DNA of 64,000 nucleotides from Schlegelella_A sp036263655 (GCA_036263655.1 DATAGP010000013.1:186001-250000), one strand, 5' to 3'; counted from the first letter of the stretch, positions 1 through 10,172 are shown. Translations and numbers: made by a program. The notes: a model not told the origin generated them from the sequence alone.

Positions 1-1
1 C

Positions 2-1429
<1,428 letters not shown>

Positions 1430-1450
1430 GCGGCGACGCGCCGGCGCGGC

Positions 1451-1792
1451 TCAGTCGCGGGCGTTCGGGCCGTCGCAGGCGGGGTCGGGGCTCGTGCCGA
1501 CGTCGCGCACGGTGCCGTCCGGCCGCACGCTCACCTGGTGGATGAGGCACGAGGCGCGGTCCCAGCGGTAGTTCCAGATCGTCAGGTTCTCCTGCCGCAC
1601 GCCGAAGGTCCAGGTCGGGGGGCCGACGCGGGCCAGCACCTGCTCGCGCGTCATGCCGGGCTGCAGGGCGTTGAAGTCGGCATCGCTCAGGGCGCGACCC
1701 GGCGCGATGATCGCGGTGCACCCGGCGGCGCCGGCGGCGAGCAGGAGCGCGGCCGCGAAGGGATGGAAGGACAGGGTCCGGGCGGCAGGCAT
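1451..1792 (-). CDS. Small BamE/SmpA-like outer-membrane lipoprotein
   Basis: A 113-residue protein starting at the ATG before a hydrophobic signal segment that ends in a lipobox (AAGAAGC), so it is probably lipidated and exported. The mature part has the SmpA/OmlA pattern: LSDADFNALQPGMTREQVLARVGPP followed by a W-x-Y-R-W strand. In this family the fold binds other outer-membrane proteins, as BamE does in the BAM complex. It is shorter and more divergent than true BamE, so it is probably a paralogue. Upstream ATGs exist, but only this one puts the signal peptide at the N-terminus. It is convergent with acnA. Confidence 0.75.
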   Translation of the reverse strand: MPAARTLSFHPFAAALLLAAGAAGCTAIIAPGRALSDADFNALQPGMTREQVLARVGPPTWTFGVRQENLTIWNYRWDRASCLIHQVSVRPDGTVRDVGTSPDPACDGPNARD

Positions 1793-1879
1793 CGAAGTCT
1801 CCAGCGTGCGCCGGAGCATGCCGCGGCGCCACGGCCGATTCTGAGCGCGTCGGCGAATCCGAGTTCGCGGCACGCTCTC

Positions 1880-1885
1880 TAGAAT
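1880..1885 (+). promoter_or_regulatory. Putative -10 hexamer TAGAAT, short-leader promoter of the MBL gene
   Basis: TAGAAT lies 11 nt before the ATG at 1897 and no Shine-Dalgarno sequence is visible between them. A transcript starting about 7 nt downstream would have a leader of only a few bases. No clear -35 was seen. Confidence 0.35.
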
Positions 1886-1896
1886 CGATCGGCTCC

Positions 1897-2859
1897 ATGC
1901 CCGCACGCGACCTCCCGGACTTCGTCCAAGCCCTGCCCAACGGCGTCGCGGTGATCGACACCGGCTTTCATCGGGCCCTCTTCGATGCCTCCTACCTGGT
2001 CATCGAGGGCGGCCGGGCCGCCTTCGTCGATACCGGCACCAACGACGCGGCGCCGAGGCTGCTGGCCGCGCTCGCGGCCTTCGGGCTCGAACCCGGCGAC
2101 GTCGACTACGTCATCGCCACCCACGTCCACCTCGACCACGCCGGCGGTGCCGGGCTGCTCATGCAGAGCCTGCCGAATGCCCGCCTCGTCGTGCATCCGC
2201 GCGGCGCGCGGCACCTGATCGACGCCAGCCACCTGATCCGCAGCGCCACCCGGGTCTACGGCGAAGAGGAGATCGAGCGCTCGTACGGCACCCTGGTGCC
2301 GGTGCCGCCGGATCGCGTGCTGCGCACGCGCGACGACCTCACGCTCGAGCTGGCGGGCCGGCCGCTGCACTTCATGCACACGCCGGGCCACGCCATGCAC
2401 CACCACTGCATCGGCGACGAGGCGAGCGGCGGCGTCTTCACCGGCGACACCTTCGGCCTGTCCTACCGCGACTTCGATACTGGGGCCGGCGCCTGGATCA
2501 TGCCCACGACGACGCCGGTGCAGTTCCAGCCCGAGGCGCTGCGCCGCTCGGTCGCGCGCATCGCCGACCGCGATCCGGCGCATGTCTACCTGACGCACTA
2601 CGGCGCTGTCGGCGACGTGCCCCGGCTCGCAGCGCTGCTGCTGGCGCAGCTGGACGAGATGGTCGCCTGTGCGCTGTCGCTGCGCAGCGCGCCGGAGCGG
2701 CATAAGGCCTTGATGGAAGGCCTCTGGTCGATCCACCTGCGCCGTTTGCGCGAGCATGGCGTCACCCTGCCCGAGGCGCGCATCCGCGAGCTGCTCGCCC
2801 TCGACCTGGAGCTCAACGCCCAGGGCATCGCCATCTGGCTCGACCGGAGCACCCCATGA
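1897..2859 (+). CDS. Metallo-beta-lactamase-fold hydrolase
   Basis: A 320-residue MBL-fold protein. The zinc-binding motif THVHLDHAGG is near residue 75, a further metal His is in HTPGHAMHHH, and the late Asp/His ligands are in FTGDTFGLSY and VYLTHYG. Such proteins hydrolyse thioesters, lactones or phosphoesters; the substrate cannot be read from sequence. It overlaps the next gene by ATGA (stop/start), so the two are translationally coupled, which suggests a shared pathway with the dehydrogenase. The start at 1897 has no ribosome-binding site but has a -10-like hexamer just upstream. Confidence 0.88.
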   Translation: MPARDLPDFVQALPNGVAVIDTGFHRALFDASYLVIEGGRAAFVDTGTNDAAPRLLAALAAFGLEPGDVDYVIATHVHLDHAGGAGLLMQSLPNARLVVHPRGARHLIDASHLIRSATRVYGEEEIERSYGTLVPVPPDRVLRTRDDLTLELAGRPLHFMHTPGHAMHHHCIGDEASGGVFTGDTFGLSYRDFDTGAGAWIMPTTTPVQFQPEALRRSVARIADRDPAHVYLTHYGAVGDVPRLAALLLAQLDEMVACALSLRSAPERHKALMEGLWSIHLRRLREHGVTLPEARIRELLALDLELNAQGIAIWLDRSTP

Positions 2860-3635
2860 AAGACGTCCGATTCGATTTCAGCGGCCGCGTCGCCATCGTC
2901 ACCGGCGCCGCCCAGGGCATCGGCGCCGCCTGCGCCCGCCTGCTCTGCGCCAGCCAGGCCCGCGTCGCGCTGTGGGACGTCGACATCGCCGGCGCCACCG
3001 CCCTGGCGACGGAGCTCTCGGCCGACGGCAGCACCGCGCGGGCCTTCCGCTGCGACGTGTCGCGGCGCGCCCAGGTCGATGACGCCATCCGGGAGACGGT
3101 GGCGGCATTCGGCCGCGTCGACAGCCTGGTCAACAACGCCGGCATCTTCCGCGCCGCCGACTTCCTCGACATCGCCGAAGCCGACTGGGACGCGGTGCTC
3201 GAAGTCAACTTGAAGGGCGCCTTCCTGGTCGGGCAGGCGGCGGCGCGCGAGATGGTCAGGGCGGGCGGCGGCAGCGTCGTCAACATGAGCTCGGTGAACG
3301 GCGTGATGGCGATCCCGAGCATCGCCAGCTACAACGCCAGCAAGGGCGGCATCGACCAGCTGACGCGGGTCATGGCGCTGGCCTTGGCGCCGAGCGGCAT
3401 CCGGGTGAATGCGGTCGGCCCGGGCACCATCGCCACCGAGCTGGCGCGCAAGGCGGTGCTCGGCAGCGCCGAGGCCGAGAAGCGGATCATGAGCCGCACG
3501 CCGCTGCAGCGGCTCGGCGAGCCGGAGGAAGTCGCCGCGGTGGTCGCCTTCCTGCTCAGCGATGCGTCGACCTACGTGACCGGCGAGATCGTCTACGTCG
3601 ACGGCGGGCGGCGTGCCCTGAACTACACCGTGTGA
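2856..3635 (+). CDS. Short-chain dehydrogenase/reductase (classical SDR)
   Basis: A 259-residue NAD(P)-dependent oxidoreductase with the cofactor motif TGAAQGIG near residue 18, the NNAG motif, a catalytic Ser in NMSSVNG and the Tyr-x3-Lys pair in SYNASKGG. Length and motif spacing match the FabG-like classical SDR class. Its start overlaps the stop of the MBL-fold gene by four bases. The substrate is unknown; FabG-like SDRs next to MBL hydrolases often act on hydroxyacyl or sugar intermediates, but that is only inference here. Confidence 0.9.
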   Translation: MKDVRFDFSGRVAIVTGAAQGIGAACARLLCASQARVALWDVDIAGATALATELSADGSTARAFRCDVSRRAQVDDAIRETVAAFGRVDSLVNNAGIFRAADFLDIAEADWDAVLEVNLKGAFLVGQAAAREMVRAGGGSVVNMSSVNGVMAIPSIASYNASKGGIDQLTRVMALALAPSGIRVNAVGPGTIATELARKAVLGSAEAEKRIMSRTPLQRLGEPEEVAAVVAFLLSDASTYVTGEIVYVDGGRRALNYTV

Positions 3636-3865
3636 GCCAGCCCGTCCGCGCCGTGCGCACGGCGTGACGCGGTGCGCGACGCGGCAAGCGCCCGCAGGCG
3701 TCGGGACAGAGGGCGAAGGGCTGCGGCCACCTGGCGCGACAGCCAGGCGGCGGCGGTGCCGATCGCCTCGGCGCGAAGCTGCACGGCGCGAACGCGCACG
3801 GCATCATGAAGGGCGGCGTACTCGGACGGTGACAGGCGGTGATAGATCGAGGGGATGTGGCTCAC
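3623..3865 (-). CDS. Small basic helical protein of unknown function
   Basis: An 80-residue protein read from a GTG start at 3865 preceded by GGAG at good spacing. It is Ala/Arg/Leu-rich and predicted helical, with an N-terminal stretch IYHRLSPSEYAALHDA and a basic C-terminus. It resembles small conserved Burkholderiales hypotheticals with a YjiS/DUF1127-like flavour, but lacks a clear DUF1127 core. Its 3' end overlaps the SDR gene by 13 nt tail to tail, and it is divergent from the LysR gene. Confidence 0.55.
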   Translation of the reverse strand: MSHIPSIYHRLSPSEYAALHDAVRVRAVQLRAEAIGTAAAWLSRQVAAALRPLSRRLRALAASRTASRRAHGADGLAHTV

Positions 3866-3971
3866 GTCGTGCTCCTGGCGATGTCGTGAATGCACTCTAG
3901 GCACCGGCCCGGCGCGGCGAAACGGCGCGCTCGCCAAAACGTTCTTGCGCCGGACGCAAAGGCGGCGCCCC

Positions 3972-3977
3972 TACCAT
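3972..3977 (+). promoter_or_regulatory. Putative -10 hexamer TACCAT, leaderless start of the LysR gene
   Basis: TACCAT ends 8 nt before the ATG at 3986 with no Shine-Dalgarno sequence between them. The region upstream is shared with the divergent small gene at 3865, as is usual for LysR-type genes. Confidence 0.3.
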
Positions 3978-3985
3978 GCGCTCCG

Positions 3986-4894
3986 ATGGACAGTCTGGCC
4001 TTCGACGATCTGAAGCTGTTCGGGCGCATCGCGGCGCTGGGCTCGCTCTCGGCCGCGGCACGCGAGCGCGACGTGCCGGTGAGCCAGGTCTCGAGGGCGC
4101 TGGCACGCATCGAGGAGCGCTGCCGGGCGCGCCTGCTGCATCGCTCGACGCACGGCCTGGCCCTGACCGAGGAAGGCGCCACCTTCCTCGACTACTGCCG
4201 GCGCCTGACGGCGACCTTCGAGGAGCTCGAGGGCGATTTCGCGGCGAGCAGCGGCTCGCCTAGCGGCCGGGTCCGCATGGCCGCCAGCTCGGTGATCGCC
4301 GAGCACCTGCTCGTGCCCGGCCTCGAAGGGCTGCGCGAGCGCCACCCTGCCCTGCGCATCGACCTCGAGGTCGGCGATCGAATGGTCGACCTGGTCCGCG
4401 ACGGCATCGACATCGCCATCCGCACCGTCGTCTCGCCGCCGGAGCTGCAGGTGGTGCGCCAGCTCGGCAGCCTGGGCCGCGCGCTCTATGCAGCGCCGAG
4501 CTACGTGCAGCGGCACGGCCTGCCGGCGATCCCGGACGACCTGCTTGCGCACCGCCTGGTCACGAACAGCGCCGCCACCGGGCTCAACGAATGGCCGTTC
4601 ACGATCGAGGGCGCGAGCACGGCGCGGACCGTCGACGGCGACTGGCGCGGCAACGACACGGCGCTGATCGCGCGCATGGTGCTCGAGGGCCTGGGCATCG
4701 GCCGCCTCGCCGTGCTCGTCGGCGAGCCGCTGGTCCGCGCCGGCCGTTTGGTCCGGGTGCTCGAAGGCTTCGTCGATCCGCGGCCCGCCCCGATCTATGC
4801 GGTCACCGCCTCGGCACGCCTGCGCCTGCCGAAGATCCGCGCCTGCATCGACTACTGGAGCGAGTGGTTCGCCAAGGCGCCGAACGGCGCCTGA
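3986..4894 (+). CDS. LysR-family transcriptional regulator
   Basis: A 302-residue LTTR. The N-terminal winged HTH (FDDLKLFGRIAALGSLSAAA, SQVSRALARIE) lies within residues 1-62 and is followed by a linker helix and the periplasmic-binding-protein-like effector domain (VGDRMVDLVRDGIDIAIR near residue 130). I start at 3986, which places the HTH at the N-terminus as usual. It is divergent from the 80-residue gene and convergent with the MFS gene, so its target is probably itself or a distant gene. The domain pattern is of the CrgA/DsdC-like class common in beta-proteobacteria. Confidence 0.9.
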   Translation: MDSLAFDDLKLFGRIAALGSLSAAARERDVPVSQVSRALARIEERCRARLLHRSTHGLALTEEGATFLDYCRRLTATFEELEGDFAASSGSPSGRVRMAASSVIAEHLLVPGLEGLRERHPALRIDLEVGDRMVDLVRDGIDIAIRTVVSPPELQVVRQLGSLGRALYAAPSYVQRHGLPAIPDDLLAHRLVTNSAATGLNEWPFTIEGASTARTVDGDWRGNDTALIARMVLEGLGIGRLAVLVGEPLVRAGRLVRVLEGFVDPRPAPIYAVTASARLRLPKIRACIDYWSEWFAKAPNGA

Positions 4895-4913
4895 GCGTCA
4901 GCCTCCGCTCGGC

Positions 4914-6239
4914 TCAGGCGGCCGCCAGCGCGCGCTTGGGCAGCGCGGCCTCGCGGATCGGCAGGTGGATCAGCGCCGCGCCGACCGCGAGCACGATGTC
5001 GGCGTACCACATCCAGTTGTAGCTGCCGGTCCACTCGAAGGCCTTGCCGCCGAGCCACGCGCCCAGGAACCCGCCGATCTGGTGCGACAACATGACGAAG
5101 CCGAACAGCGTCGCCATGTGCGCGGTGCCGAAGAACTTCGCGACCAGGCCGGCGGTCGGCGGCACCGTCGACAGGTAGGTCAGGCCGATGAAGGCGGCGA
5201 AGACCAGGACCACCGCCTCGGTCTTGGGAGCGATCAGGAACAGCAGCACCGCCAGCGCGCGCGCCGCGTACACCAGCGACAGCAGCGACTTCATGCGCCA
5301 GCGGCCCACCGCCCAGCCCATGGCGAAGCTGCCGACGATGTTGAAGAGGCCGACGATGCCGAGCGCCCACGCGCCGACCGAGGGCGGCAGCTGGCAGGCG
5401 GCGACGATGCCGGGCAGGTGCGTGGCGATGAAGGCGACGTGGAAGCCGCAGACGAAGAAGCCGGCGCCGAGGAGCAGGTAGCTCGGCGTGCGCATGGCGG
5501 CGGCGATCGCCTGCCGGGTCGTCAGCCGAGCCGGCGCCGCAGCACTGCCGTCGCTGCCGACGCTGCCGGCGCTTGCGGCGCCTTGCGCGGCTGCCGCGGC
5601 CTGGGCGCCGGCCGCGGCGGCCGCTGCCTGTCGCGCGCTGCCGCGCAGCACCCACGCCGCGGGCAAGGCGAGCAGGACGATGGCCGCCATGCTCTGCACG
5701 GCGACGGCCCAGCCGGCCAGCGCGGTGATGCCCTGCGCGATGGGAACGAAGACGAACTGTCCGAACGACCCGCCGGCATTGACGATGCCGCTCGCCATGC
5801 CGCGCTTCTCGGGCGCGGTGAGCCGGGCGGTCGCGGCGAGGAGCACGGACGGCCCGGCGAAGCCCGCGCCGCCCGCGCCGATCACGCCGATGGCGAGGAT
5901 CAGGCCGAGCGTGGACGTCATCAGCGGAACCATCGCCGTGCCGATGGCCACCAGCGTCAGGCCGAACAGCAGCGTGCGCCCGGCACCGTAGCGGTCGGCG
6001 ACGATGCCGGCTACCGGCTGCGTCAGCCCCCACCACAGCTGTCCGACGCCGAAGGCGAGGCTGATGCTGGCGAGGCCGAGACCGGTCGTCGAGTTGATGA
6101 CGCTGAGGAAGAGTCCCAACGACTGCCGCGCGCCCATGGTGACGGCGTAGATCCCCCCGGCGGCGAGGAGGACCAGGCCGTACGCCACCGCCGGCCGGAT
6201 GGCGGGGGCGGCGCGCGGCGTCGCGTCAGGCATGGGCAT
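4914..6239 (-). CDS. MFS transporter (OFA/monocarboxylate-like)
   Basis: A 441-residue 12-TM major facilitator protein. The first helices carry GIYAVTMGARQSLGLFLS and the loop 2-3 motif GIVADRYGAGR. The central cytoplasmic loop (about residues 200-230) is a low-complexity Ala-rich stretch. The pattern resembles the oxalate/formate and monocarboxylate branch rather than drug exporters. It starts 14 nt inside the 3' end of the MarR gene, so the two form an operon. The MarR protein therefore probably controls this transporter, and the ligand may be a small organic acid or an aromatic acid. Confidence 0.88.
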   Translation of the reverse strand: MPMPDATPRAAPAIRPAVAYGLVLLAAGGIYAVTMGARQSLGLFLSVINSTTGLGLASISLAFGVGQLWWGLTQPVAGIVADRYGAGRTLLFGLTLVAIGTAMVPLMTSTLGLILAIGVIGAGGAGFAGPSVLLAATARLTAPEKRGMASGIVNAGGSFGQFVFVPIAQGITALAGWAVAVQSMAAIVLLALPAAWVLRGSARQAAAAAAGAQAAAAAQGAASAGSVGSDGSAAAPARLTTRQAIAAAMRTPSYLLLGAGFFVCGFHVAFIATHLPGIVAACQLPPSVGAWALGIVGLFNIVGSFAMGWAVGRWRMKSLLSLVYAARALAVLLFLIAPKTEAVVLVFAAFIGLTYLSTVPPTAGLVAKFFGTAHMATLFGFVMLSHQIGGFLGAWLGGKAFEWTGSYNWMWYADIVLAVGAALIHLPIREAALPKRALAAA

Positions 6240-6714
6240 CTTCCTCGGGTGCGCGGTTGATCTCGGCCAGGCACTCGTCGAGCAGGTCGTGCAGCTGCGC
6301 CAGCCGCGCCTCGCCCAAGCGCCGGTTCAAGGCCAGCTGCGCCCGCTTCCATTCGCGCTGCGCCTCGGCTCGCTTGTCGCGCCCCGCCGGCGTGATGGCG
6401 ACGACGCGCGAGCGCCCGTCGCTGCCCGGGCCGACCTCGACCCAGCCTTGCGCGACCAGCGGCTGCAGGTTGCGCGTCAGCGTCGAGGCGTCCATCTGCA
6501 TCGCCTCGGCCAGCTCGCCGGGGCGGCTCGGGCCCAGTCGCTCGACGAACGAGAGCAGCGAATACTGCGTCGTCTTCAGGCCGCAGGTGCCGACGATCCG
6601 GTCGTAGTGCTGGCTGACGCGCCGCGTGAGCTGGCGCAATTTCAGGTTCGTGCAGCCGCGCGGTCCGGCGCCGCCGGCGCGGGAGGGGGGTCGCGGGGAG
6701 CGGCTTGCCGGCAT
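6226..6714 (-). CDS. MarR-family transcriptional regulator
   Basis: A 162-residue winged-helix regulator. The N-terminal dimer helix has CTNLKLRQLTRRVSQHYD. The HTH region has LAEAMQMDASTLTRNLQPL, and the wing has GSDGRSRVVAITPAG. I start at the ATG at 6714, since upstream codons would run through the operator. A 14-bp perfect palindrome begins 7 nt upstream of this start and lies between this gene and the divergent thioesterase gene, so autorepression and control of both sides is likely. It is co-transcribed with the overlapping MFS gene. Confidence 0.9.
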   Translation of the reverse strand: MPASRSPRPPSRAGGAGPRGCTNLKLRQLTRRVSQHYDRIVGTCGLKTTQYSLLSFVERLGPSRPGELAEAMQMDASTLTRNLQPLVAQGWVEVGPGSDGRSRVVAITPAGRDKRAEAQREWKRAQLALNRRLGEARLAQLHDLLDECLAEINRAPEEDAHA

Positions 6715-6720
6715 CGAAGC

Positions 6721-6734
6721 ATTGTAGCTACAAT
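6721..6734. promoter_or_regulatory. Perfect 14-bp palindrome, probable MarR operator
   Basis: ATTGTAGCTACAAT reads the same on both strands and is AT-rich in a very GC-rich context. MarR-family dimers typically bind such inverted repeats of about this size. It sits 7 nt from the marR start and 33 nt from the thioesterase start, so one site could regulate both directions. Confidence 0.75.
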
Positions 6735-6766
6735 CGTTGCGGTTGCAAGCATCAAGAGCCCCCCGC

Positions 6767-7312
6767 ATGGAAACCGCCGCGACGACCGCCCCCAACGACC
6801 TCCTGGCCACCTGGCAGGCGCGCGAGGCGGCGGTGCGACACCGCCTGCGCCACTACGGCGTGGCGACCCGGGAGCAGGTCGCCGGACTGAGCGGCATGCA
6901 GATGTTCGAGCGGATGCTGGCCGGCGAGCTGCCGGCGCCGCCCTTCTCCGAGACGCTGGGCTTCCTGCTCGTCGAGGTGGAGCCCGGGCGCGCGGTCTTC
7001 CAGGGCCGTCCCGCGCGCGCCCACTACAACCCGATGGGTACGGTGCACGGCGGCTGGTTCGCCACGCTCCTCGATTCGGCCGTCGGCTGCGCCGTGCACT
7101 CGACCCTGCCCGCCGGCAAGGCTTACACCACGGCCGAGCTGAAGATCAACATCGTCCGCCCGCTCAGCGACAAGATGCCGCTCGTCGAGGCCGAAGGAAA
7201 GGTCATCCATGTCGGCGGCAGGATGGCCACCGCGGACGGCCGGCTCACCGGCGCGGACGGCAAGCTGTACGCTCACGCCTCCACGACCTGCTTCATCTTC
7301 GACGCGCCATGA
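6767..7312 (+). CDS. PaaI-family hotdog thioesterase
   Basis: A 181-residue hotdog-fold protein. The family signature is NPMGTVHGGWFATLLDSAVG (about residues 94-113) with the conserved HGG. PaaI-type enzymes hydrolyse acyl- or aryl-CoA thioesters in the cytoplasm. It has an N-terminal extension of about 60 residues compared with minimal PaaI. It is divergent from marR across the palindrome and overlaps the glyoxalase gene by ATGA, so it is probably MarR-controlled and coupled to gloA. A start 30 nt upstream is possible, but it would be too close to the operator. Confidence 0.88.
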   Translation: METAATTAPNDLLATWQAREAAVRHRLRHYGVATREQVAGLSGMQMFERMLAGELPAPPFSETLGFLLVEVEPGRAVFQGRPARAHYNPMGTVHGGWFATLLDSAVGCAVHSTLPAGKAYTTAELKINIVRPLSDKMPLVEAEGKVIHVGGRMATADGRLTGADGKLYAHASTTCFIFDAP

Positions 7313-7695
7313 GATTCCTGCACACCATGCTCCGGGTCGGCGACCTGCAGCGCTCCATCGACTTCTACACGCGGGTGATGGGCATGCGCCTCCTGCGCAC
7401 GACCGAACGGCCGGAGCAGAAGTACTCGCTGGCCTTCGTCGGCTACGGCGCCAACCCCGAGCAGGCGGAGCTCGAGCTCACCTACAACCACGGCGTCAGC
7501 ACGTACGAGCACGGCACCGCCTACGGGCACATCGCGCTCGGCGTCGCCGACGTCCACGCCGCCTGCGAGAAGATCCGCGCCGGCGGCGGTGCGATCACGC
7601 GCGAGCCCGGCCCGGTGAAGGGCGGCACGACGGTGATCGCCTTCGTCACCGATCCGGACGGCTACAAGATCGAGCTGATCGAGCGCGACGCCTGA
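7309..7695 (+). CDS. gloA: Lactoylglutathione lyase (glyoxalase I)
   Basis: A 128-residue VOC protein of the length and sequence of bacterial GloA. It opens MRFLHTMLRVGDLQRSIDFY, with metal ligands in the positions of His5 and Glu56 (LELTYN), the second-half His (YGHIALGV) and the final Glu (YKIELIER). It converts the methylglyoxal-glutathione hemithioacetal to S-lactoylglutathione. It overlaps the thioesterase gene by four bases. Its stop is directly adjacent to the stop of the convergent eda gene, with no spacer. Confidence 0.95.
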   Translation: MRFLHTMLRVGDLQRSIDFYTRVMGMRLLRTTERPEQKYSLAFVGYGANPEQAELELTYNHGVSTYEHGTAYGHIALGVADVHAACEKIRAGGGAITREPGPVKGGTTVIAFVTDPDGYKIELIERDA

Positions 7696-8343
7696 CTACA
7701 CCGGCCGGAGCGCGGCCGCCTCCCGCGCCAGGCGCGTGATTCGGGACCAGTCGCCGCTACTCAGCGCATCGGCGGGCGTGAGCCACGAGCCGCCGACCAC
7801 CTTCACGTTGGGCAAGGCGAGGAACGACGGCGCCGTTGCTGCCGTGATGCCGCCCGTGGGACAGAACGAGATGTCGGCGAAGGGGCTGGCCCACGCCTTG
7901 AGCATCGCCGCGCCGCCGGCGGCCGAGGCCGGGAAGAACTTGAGGAACGAATGGCCGCTCTCCGCCGCGAGCATGACCTCGGTGGCCGTCGCCGCGCCGG
8001 GCAGCAGAGGCAGCCCCGCTCCGAGGCACGCGTCGACGACCGCCGGGGTGCAGCCGGGGCTCACCGCGAACCGCGCACCTGCGGCGGCGGCGGCATCCGC
8101 GTCGGCGGCGCCGCGGACCGTGCCGGCGCCGACGATCGCTTCCGGCAGACCGCGCGCGATCGCCTCGATGGCCGCCAGCGCCGCCGGCGTGCGCAAGGTG
8201 ATCTCGAGCACGCGCACGCCGCCCTCGAGCAGCGCCCGCGCCATCGGCAGCGCCTGCTCGGCGCGCTCGATGACGATGACCGGGATCACCGGCCCGTGCG
8301 CCGCCAGATCGAGCGGCTCGAGCCGCGCCGCCTTCACATCCAC
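7696..8343 (-). CDS. eda: KDPG/KHG aldolase
   Basis: A 215-residue class I aldolase that cleaves 2-keto-3-deoxy-6-phosphogluconate to pyruvate and glyceraldehyde-3-phosphate, the last step of the Entner-Doudoroff pathway. The catalytic Glu is in VLEITLRT and the Schiff-base Lys in FLKFFPAS. No ATG is available. A GTG at 8343 lies 7 nt after GAGGGAG and overlaps the 3' end of edd by 10 nt; GTGs at 8349 and 8337 are alternatives with worse spacing. It is transcribed with edd. Confidence 0.93.
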   Translation of the reverse strand: MDVKAARLEPLDLAAHGPVIPVIVIERAEQALPMARALLEGGVRVLEITLRTPAALAAIEAIARGLPEAIVGAGTVRGAADADAAAAAGARFAVSPGCTPAVVDACLGAGLPLLPGAATATEVMLAAESGHSFLKFFPASAAGGAAMLKAWASPFADISFCPTGGITAATAPSFLALPNVKVVGGSWLTPADALSSGDWSRITRLAREAAALRPV

Positions 8344-10172
8344 GTGCACGCTCCCTCTTCGGCCGAGCCGACGTTGCGGCGCATGCCGGCGAACAGCTCG
8401 CGGCCGAGGCCGTGCCCGTTGCTCGCCGCCTGCTCGTCGCTCAGCCGCGCCGGCTCGCGCGACGCCCACACCGCCGCGTCGACGAGCGCCTCGAGCGTGC
8501 CGGCCAGGCCGTCGAGCCGGATGACGTCGCCGCTGCGGACGCGACCCAGCGGGCCGCCGCCGAGGGCTTCCGGGCTGACGTGGATCGCCGCGGGGACCTG
8601 ACCGGAAGCGCCGCTCATGCGCCCGTCGGTGAGCAAGGCGACGCGGAAGCCCTTCTTCTGCAGGGCGCCGAGCGCCGGGGTGAGCTTGTGCAGCTCGGGC
8701 ATGCCGTTCGCGCGCGGCCCCTGGAAGCGGACCACGGCGACGAAGTCGCGCTCCAGCTCGCCGTCGGCGAACGCGCGCAGCATCGCCTCCTGGGAGTCGA
8801 ACACGATCGCCGGCGCTTCGACGACGAGCCGGTCGGCCGGGACCGACGAGATCTTGATGACGGCACGGCCGCAGTTGCCCTCTAGCAGCTTCAGGCCGCC
8901 CTCCTCGCTGAACGGCTGCGCCGCCCGGCGGACGACGCTCGCATCGCCGCTCTCCGCCGGCAGGTCGGCCCACGCGAGGCGGCCGGCGACGCGCTCCGGG
9001 ACGCGCGCGTAGTCGGCGAGGCCGCCGGCCGACACCGTCGCGACGTCGGCGTGCAGGCCACCGCTCTCGAGCAGCTCGCGGATCACGAAGCCCGGTCCCC
9101 CGGCCGCCTGGAACTGGTTCACGTCGGCGGCGCCGTTCGGGTAGACGCGTGCCAGCAGTGGCGTGACCCGCGACAGCTCGGCGAAGTCGGTCCAGTCGAT
9201 GCGGATCCCCGCAGCGCGCGCCACGGCGACCCAGTGGATCAGGTGGTTGGTCGAGCCGCCGGTGGCGAGCAGCGCCACCATGGCATTGACGATCACGCGC
9301 TCGTCGACCAGCCGGCCGATCGGCTGCAGGCGCGCTTGCCCGTCCGCCGCCGCCGGCTTCCACCCGCTGTTGGCGAGGGCGAGTCGGACGGCCTCGCGCG
9401 TCAGGGACTGGCGCAGGTCGGCGTGCGGGTGGACGAAGGCGGCGCCCGGCACGTGCAGGCCCATCGCCTCGAGCAGCATCTGGTTGCTGTTGGCCGTGCC
9501 GTAGAAGGTGCAGGTCCCCGGCCCGTGGTACGAGGCCGACTCGGCGGCCATCAGCGCGTCGCGCCCGACCTGGCCTTGCGCGAACTGCTCGCGGACCCGG
9601 CTCTTCTCGGAGTTGGCCAGGCCGCTGGACATCGGGCCTCCCGGCACGAAGACGCACGGCAGGTGCCCGAAATGGAGCGCGCCGATGAGCAGGCCCGGCA
9701 CGATCTTGTCGCAGATGCCGAGCAGCAGGGCAGCGTCGAAGACGTCGTGCGACAGCGCGATCGCCGTGCCCATGGCGATGGTGTCGCGCGAGAACAGGCT
9801 CAGCTCCATGCCGGGATGGCCCTGCGTCACCCCGTCGCACATCGCCGGCACGCCGCCGGCGACCTGCGCCGTCGCCCCGAGCTCGTGCGCGGCCTCGCGG
9901 ATCACCGCCGGGAACCGCTCGTAGGGCTGGTGCGCCGAGAGCATGTCGTTGTAGGCGGTGACGATGCCGATGTTCGGCGCCCGCTCGGCGACGATGCGGA
10001 GCTTGTCGCCGGCGGGGAGCGCCGCGACCGCATGGGCGACGTTGGCGCAGCCGAGACGGTCGGGGCCGCGCGGCCGCTCCAGCATCGCCTCGACGCGGGC
10101 CAGGTACGCCTGCCGCTCGCCGGCACTGCGCTCCCGGATTCGCCCGGTGACGTCGACGATCGCCTGCTTCAT
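8334..10172 (-). CDS. edd: Phosphogluconate dehydratase
   Basis: A 612-residue IlvD/Edd-family dehydratase, close to the usual ~603 residues of Edd, converting 6-phosphogluconate to KDPG. Fe-S ligand cysteines are visible in AMCDGVTQG, GICDKIVPG and GTCTFYGTANSNQM. The N-terminal TAYNDMLSAHQPYE segment is typical of Edd rather than IlvD. It is followed immediately by the overlapping eda, forming a two-gene Entner-Doudoroff operon. Sugar catabolism through this route is common in Burkholderiales that lack phosphofructokinase. Confidence 0.96.
   Translation of the reverse strand: MKQAIVDVTGRIRERSAGERQAYLARVEAMLERPRGPDRLGCANVAHAVAALPAGDKLRIVAERAPNIGIVTAYNDMLSAHQPYERFPAVIREAAHELGATAQVAGGVPAMCDGVTQGHPGMELSLFSRDTIAMGTAIALSHDVFDAALLLGICDKIVPGLLIGALHFGHLPCVFVPGGPMSSGLANSEKSRVREQFAQGQVGRDALMAAESASYHGPGTCTFYGTANSNQMLLEAMGLHVPGAAFVHPHADLRQSLTREAVRLALANSGWKPAAADGQARLQPIGRLVDERVIVNAMVALLATGGSTNHLIHWVAVARAAGIRIDWTDFAELSRVTPLLARVYPNGAADVNQFQAAGGPGFVIRELLESGGLHADVATVSAGGLADYARVPERVAGRLAWADLPAESGDASVVRRAAQPFSEEGGLKLLEGNCGRAVIKISSVPADRLVVEAPAIVFDSQEAMLRAFADGELERDFVAVVRFQGPRANGMPELHKLTPALGALQKKGFRVALLTDGRMSGASGQVPAAIHVSPEALGGGPLGRVRSGDVIRLDGLAGTLEALVDAAVWASREPARLSDEQAASNGHGLGRELFAGMRRNVGSAEEGACTWM

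Noticed and set aside
4797..6260. A 487-codon plus-strand frame opposite the MFS gene
   Set aside because: Composition is Arg/Gln/Asp/Gly-rich noise; the minus-strand frame has 12 TM helices and family motifs.
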